This document shows, one piece after another, positions 61,200 to 64,000 of a stretch of 64,000 nucleotides of DNA. Origin of the DNA: Bog-756 sp963734395 (GTDB taxonomy: Bacteria > Actinomycetota > Acidimicrobiia > Acidimicrobiales > RAAP-2); contig CAVTGY010000007.1 in assembly GCA_963734395.1 (NCBI GenBank), positions 496,001-560,000 on the forward strand, in the 5' to 3' direction. The stretch's first letter is position 1; each line of letters begins with the position of its first letter. Both the position numbers and the translations under genes were made by a program. The notes beneath the pieces are model-generated. The model was not told where the DNA came from. It made no database searches and saw only the letters and a list, made by a program, of their open reading frames with translations.

Positions 61200-62957
61200 G
61201 TGGTCGCCGTGAGCAACAGTGGGGGTCGAAGGCGGCGACGTAGGTGGTTGATTGGCGCTGTCATTGCCGTGGTGGTGGTGATCTGGGCTCTCCTTCTCGG
61301 GGTGAGGACGATGTCGGCGTATCGCCATGACAAGAACGGCCTCGCCGTGCTCCAACAGGTCAAGGCGAATCTGACACCGGGACAGGTGACCTCCTCGGCA
61401 TCGGAGAAGCTTCTCGACCAGGCGCACGCGGAGTTCGCCAGTGCCCAGTCGGATCTGTCCTCGCCCGTCTTCGCTCCCATCACGGTGGTGCCGGTGCTCG
61501 GTCGGCAGTTCCGTGCGGTCAAGGCACTCAGCACTGCGGCAGGAACCGTTTCCCAGGTGGGATCGTCGTTTCTCTCCCAGGTGCACGACGTCCTCGATTC
61601 GCCTCATGGAGCCGGGCAACAGCGGGTCGCCTCCCTCCGTCAGTTGGGCGCTCTTTCGCTCGTCGCCGAAAATCAGCTGGCCCAGGTCGACACCGGACCA
61701 TCGCAGGCGCTTGTCACCCCACTGGCGTCCAAGCGCAACGAATTCGTCGCCCAACTGAACGACGCGCGGCTGCGGCTCACCAAATCGGCGGGCGTAGCGG
61801 CCGTGGTAGCCAAGATCCTCGAGGGTCCCCAGACCTATCTGGTACTGGCTGCGAACAATGCGGAGATGCGGGCCGGGTCCGGCGCCTTCCTCGACGCCGG
61901 CGTAGCGACCACTTCTTCGGGCTCGGTGACCATCGGCGACCTCGGTCCCTCCGGCGCCCGCACTCTCCCCGCCGGCGTGGTCACTCCCACAGGTGACTTC
62001 CAGCGCAACTGGGGATGGCTCCTGCCCGGAGTCGACCTCAGGAACCAGGGTTTGACCCCTCAGTTCGATGTCACGGCGCCATTGGCCGCCCGGACCTGGA
62101 CGGCACTCACCGGTCAGCAGCTGGACGGCGTGCTGGCGATCGACGTGGTCGGTGTCCAACAGCTGCTCGAGGCGACCGGCCCGGTCACGGTAAACGGTGA
62201 ATCGGTCAGCGCCGCCACGGTCGAGCAGTATCTCTTTCACGATCAGTACGCCGGAGCCACCGACAACACCGCGGGATCGCCGGAGCGACAGGACGCGCTG
62301 GGCACATTGACCGGCGCCGTCCTCCGCCAACTGCAGGGGCAGTCCACCGACCTTCGGACTCTGGCCACGGCGATGTCCAGCGCGGTGGCCGGACGACATT
62401 TGATGCTGTGGTCGAGCAATCCGGTCGACCAGGCTGCATGGCAGGTCAGCGGAGTCAGCGGAAGCCTGACCGTCAACTCGGTCGACGTGTCCCTCATCAA
62501 CCGGGGAGGGAACAAGCTCGATCAGTACCTACCGATCGATGTGTCGGTGACCACCGCCCCGAACGGTCCGGACACAACGGTCACCATGACGACCCGGCTC
62601 ATCAACAGCACCCCGCCGGGACAATCACAGTTCATCGCCGGGCCTTTTCCCGGAGTACCGGTCACCTATGGCGGCTATTTCGGATTGGTGGCGGCCAACC
62701 TCCCGGCGGCGGCTTCCGACATCTCGATGACCGGTGCCGGTCCCCTGGCAGTAAAGGGGGGCGAGGGTCCCACCTGGGTGTTGGCTGCGCCGGTGACCAT
62801 TGCCGACGGCACCACTTCGACGGTGGTCGTGCGATTCCAGATGCCCGGTCAGCACGGCTCGATGACGGTAGTCCCCTCGGCCCGGGTTCCCGCCGAACAG
62901 TGGTCGGCCAACGGCCAGTCCTTCGATGACACGGCACCGGCCGTCATCACCTGGTAG
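61200..62957 (+). CDS. DUF4012-domain exported/membrane-anchored protein
   Basis: 585 residues from GTG 61200 (GTG 61209 is close by). A short Arg-rich start and one transmembrane helix (I-G-A-V-I-A-V-V-V-V-I-W-A) put the rest outside the cell. The DUF4012 core is recognised at A-N-N-A-E-M-R-A-G-S-G-A-F near 220, with later W-G-W-L-L-P. A linker rich in Gln/Ser precedes it. Such proteins are common near envelope polysaccharide and sortase genes of actinobacteria; their role is unknown. Divergent from the sortase gene, 155 bases between starts. Confidence 0.8.
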   Translation: MVAVSNSGGRRRRRRWLIGAVIAVVVVIWALLLGVRTMSAYRHDKNGLAVLQQVKANLTPGQVTSSASEKLLDQAHAEFASAQSDLSSPVFAPITVVPVLGRQFRAVKALSTAAGTVSQVGSSFLSQVHDVLDSPHGAGQQRVASLRQLGALSLVAENQLAQVDTGPSQALVTPLASKRNEFVAQLNDARLRLTKSAGVAAVVAKILEGPQTYLVLAANNAEMRAGSGAFLDAGVATTSSGSVTIGDLGPSGARTLPAGVVTPTGDFQRNWGWLLPGVDLRNQGLTPQFDVTAPLAARTWTALTGQQLDGVLAIDVVGVQQLLEATGPVTVNGESVSAATVEQYLFHDQYAGATDNTAGSPERQDALGTLTGAVLRQLQGQSTDLRTLATAMSSAVAGRHLMLWSSNPVDQAAWQVSGVSGSLTVNSVDVSLINRGGNKLDQYLPIDVSVTTAPNGPDTTVTMTTRLINSTPPGQSQFIAGPFPGVPVTYGGYFGLVAANLPAAASDISMTGAGPLAVKGGEGPTWVLAAPVTIADGTTSTVVVRFQMPGQHGSMTVVPSARVPAEQWSANGQSFDDTAPAVITW

Positions 62958-62974
62958 ACGCACCGGCTCGCCGC

Positions 62975-64000
62975 TTACGAGATGGCAACCGTGGGGGCGG
63001 TCAGATCCAGTCCTCCGGCCGATCCGTAGAAGGCGGCGTCTCCATAGGAGAAGATCCCGCCGTCGGAGCCCACCAGCCAATAACCCTTGCCGTCGGGGGT
63101 GGCGGCCATGCCGACGATGGGCTTGGTGAGATCGAGCCCTCCGGCCGACCCGAAGAAGCCTGCATCGCCGATGTTGAAGATGCCCCCGTCGGAGCCCACC
63201 AGCCAGTAACCCTTGCCGTCGGGGGTGGCGGCCATGCCGACGATGGGCTTGTTGAGCCGGAGTGCGCCCGTCGAGCCGTAGAAGACGGCATCCCCGAAGG
63301 AGAAGATGCCCCCATCGGAAGCCACCAACCAGTAACCCTTCCCATCCGGCGTGGAGACCATGCCGACAATGGGTTTGTTGAGCTGCATCCCGCCGGTCGA
63401 CCCGTAGAAGCGGGCGTCACCGAATGCAAATATCCCGCCGTCGGAGGCCACCAGCCAGTAACCGTTCCCGTCAGGGGTGTCGGCCATGCCGACGATGGGC
63501 TTGTTGAGGCGCAGCCCGCCGGTCGAGCCGTAGAAGCCGGCGTCACCGAAGGTGAAGACGCCCCCGTCGGAAGCCACCATCCGATACCCCTTCCCGTCGG
63601 GGGTGGTGCTCATGCCGACGATCGGCTCGTCGAGAGAGAAGGCGGCCGCCGACCCGTAGAAGGACACGTTGCCGAAGGCATAGATCCCTCCGCTGCTGGT
63701 GGTCAGCCAGTAACCACCGAACGTGCTCAGACGCTGCGATGGGTTGCCCGTCCCGGTCGGGGAAGCCGGCGTGGGGGATGGCTTGGTGGTCGGCGGCGGC
63801 GGCTGGGTGGTCGTGGTCGTGGTCGGCGGCGGGTCGGTTGTGGTGGTCGTGGTGGTCGTCGTGGTGGTCGTCGTGGTCGTAGTAGTGGTGGTGGTGGGCG
63901 GCGGATTACCTGAATCCCCGGTGGTCAGGGGGGTCAGCCCGGTCCCGTCGACCTGGGCGGGCGTTCCGGTTCCGGCGTAGACCTGGACGGCGTGGAGGAA
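62975..64000 (-). CDS. Secreted repeat protein with six 42-residue repeats and a poly-Thr linker (5' end outside window)
   Basis: The frame is open from the right edge (64000) to the stop at 62975, so only the C-terminal 341 residues are seen. From the edge: a short segment V-Q-V-Y-A-G-T-G-T-P, a Thr-rich linker containing a run of 20 Thr (63836-63895) followed by Pro-Pro-Pro and another Thr run. Then come six 42-residue repeats of G-Y-W-L-V-A-S-D-G-G-I-F-x-F-G-D-A-x-F-Y-G-S, beginning at 63715, 63589, 63463, 63337, 63211 and 63085 (minus strand). The last repeat is only 36 residues and ends T-A-P-T-V-A-I-S. Likely secreted or wall-bound with a beta-propeller; ligand unknown. Paralogue of 25450-27072. 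Confidence 0.82.
   Translation of the reverse strand, partial: FLHAVQVYAGTGTPAQVDGTGLTPLTTGDSGNPPPTTTTTTTTTTTTTTTTTTTTDPPPTTTTTTQPPPPTTKPSPTPASPTGTGNPSQRLSTFGGYWLTTSSGGIYAFGNVSFYGSAAAFSLDEPIVGMSTTPDGKGYRMVASDGGVFTFGDAGFYGSTGGLRLNKPIVGMADTPDGNGYWLVASDGGIFAFGDARFYGSTGGMQLNKPIVGMVSTPDGKGYWLVASDGGIFSFGDAVFYGSTGALRLNKPIVGMAATPDGKGYWLVGSDGGIFNIGDAGFFGSAGGLDLTKPIVGMAATPDGKGYWLVGSDGGIFSYGDAAFYGSAGGLDLTAPTVAIS
62978..63715 (-). repeat. Six tandem 126-bp repeats, two nearly identical in DNA
   Basis: Repeat units start (minus strand) at 63715, 63589, 63463, 63337, 63211 and 63085. The segment TAACCCTTGCCGTCGGGGGT and following bases occur at 63081 and again at 63207, exactly 126 bases apart. Confidence 0.85.

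Noticed and set aside
63700..64000. CRISPR-like array suggested by the short GTGGTC repeats near the right edge
   Set aside because: The repeats are in-frame threonine codons of a protein linker, without spacers.

Overview
The window is a chromosomal stretch of a high-G+C actinobacterium, most likely in or near class Acidimicrobiia. This rests on actinobacterial gene content (F420-type oxidoreductase, PimB-like glycosyltransferase, class E sortase with an LPXTG substrate, LCP protein, B12-dependent ribonucleotide reductase), many GTG/TTG starts, and secreted proteins built of 42-residue GYW..SDGG.F.FGDA repeats that I associate with Acidimicrobiia. Placement at genus level is not possible. 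I see no phage, insertion sequence, CRISPR array or toxin-antitoxin pair. There is one tRNA gene, tRNA-Val(UAC).

Layout. 1-2.5 kb: tail of an SGNH/acyltransferase protein, a lipoprotein pair, an inositol-monophosphatase-family enzyme and the tRNA. 2.5-10 kb: a MarR regulator divergent from a secreted PF04185 phosphoesterase with an operator-like palindrome between them, a PH-like protein, a MarR-ClC chloride channel operon, and a second PF04185 phosphoesterase. 10-17.4 kb: small and exported proteins (SnoaL-like, a 56-residue membrane protein, NlpC/P60 lipoprotein, PHB-depolymerase-like and Tat-exported esterases, DUF4190-like, PRC-barrel-like, class III nucleotidyl cyclase), followed by over 1 kb with no convincing gene. 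17.4-25.2 kb: LCP cell-wall ligase, gamma-glutamyltransferase and nucleosidase, GNAT acetyltransferase, a GGDEF-EAL protein, panD.

25-38 kb: a secreted repeat protein, then an amine / omega-amino-acid catabolic island. It has an Lrp regulator, a class III aminotransferase and a DAO-type amine oxidase on one strand. Divergent from these are an aminobutyraldehyde-type dehydrogenase, an APC permease, alanine dehydrogenase and, further on, an MmsA-type dehydrogenase. A pyruvate-linked transaminase with alanine dehydrogenase would regenerate pyruvate and release ammonia. 38-53.5 kb: acyl-CoA synthetase, GT87-like membrane glycosyltransferase, OafA-type acyltransferase, QueG plus PimB-like glycosyltransferase, SRPBCC, LLM oxidoreductase, AlaC-like aminotransferase, SMP-30 lactonase plus TetR, acetoacetate-decarboxylase-like protein, PlsC-like acyltransferase and an ACT protein. 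53.5-64 kb: glycerol kinase, nrdJ behind tandem NrdR-box-like sites, and a cell-surface group (small LPFTG protein, class E sortase, DUF4012 protein, six-repeat secreted protein running off the window).

Four otherwise well-conserved genes (phosphoesterase near 3462, GGDEF-EAL near 22804, mmsA near 37035, plsC-like near 52498) each carry one apparent single-base indel that splits a recognisable protein over two frames. Whether these are real mutations or sequence/assembly errors cannot be decided from the window alone.
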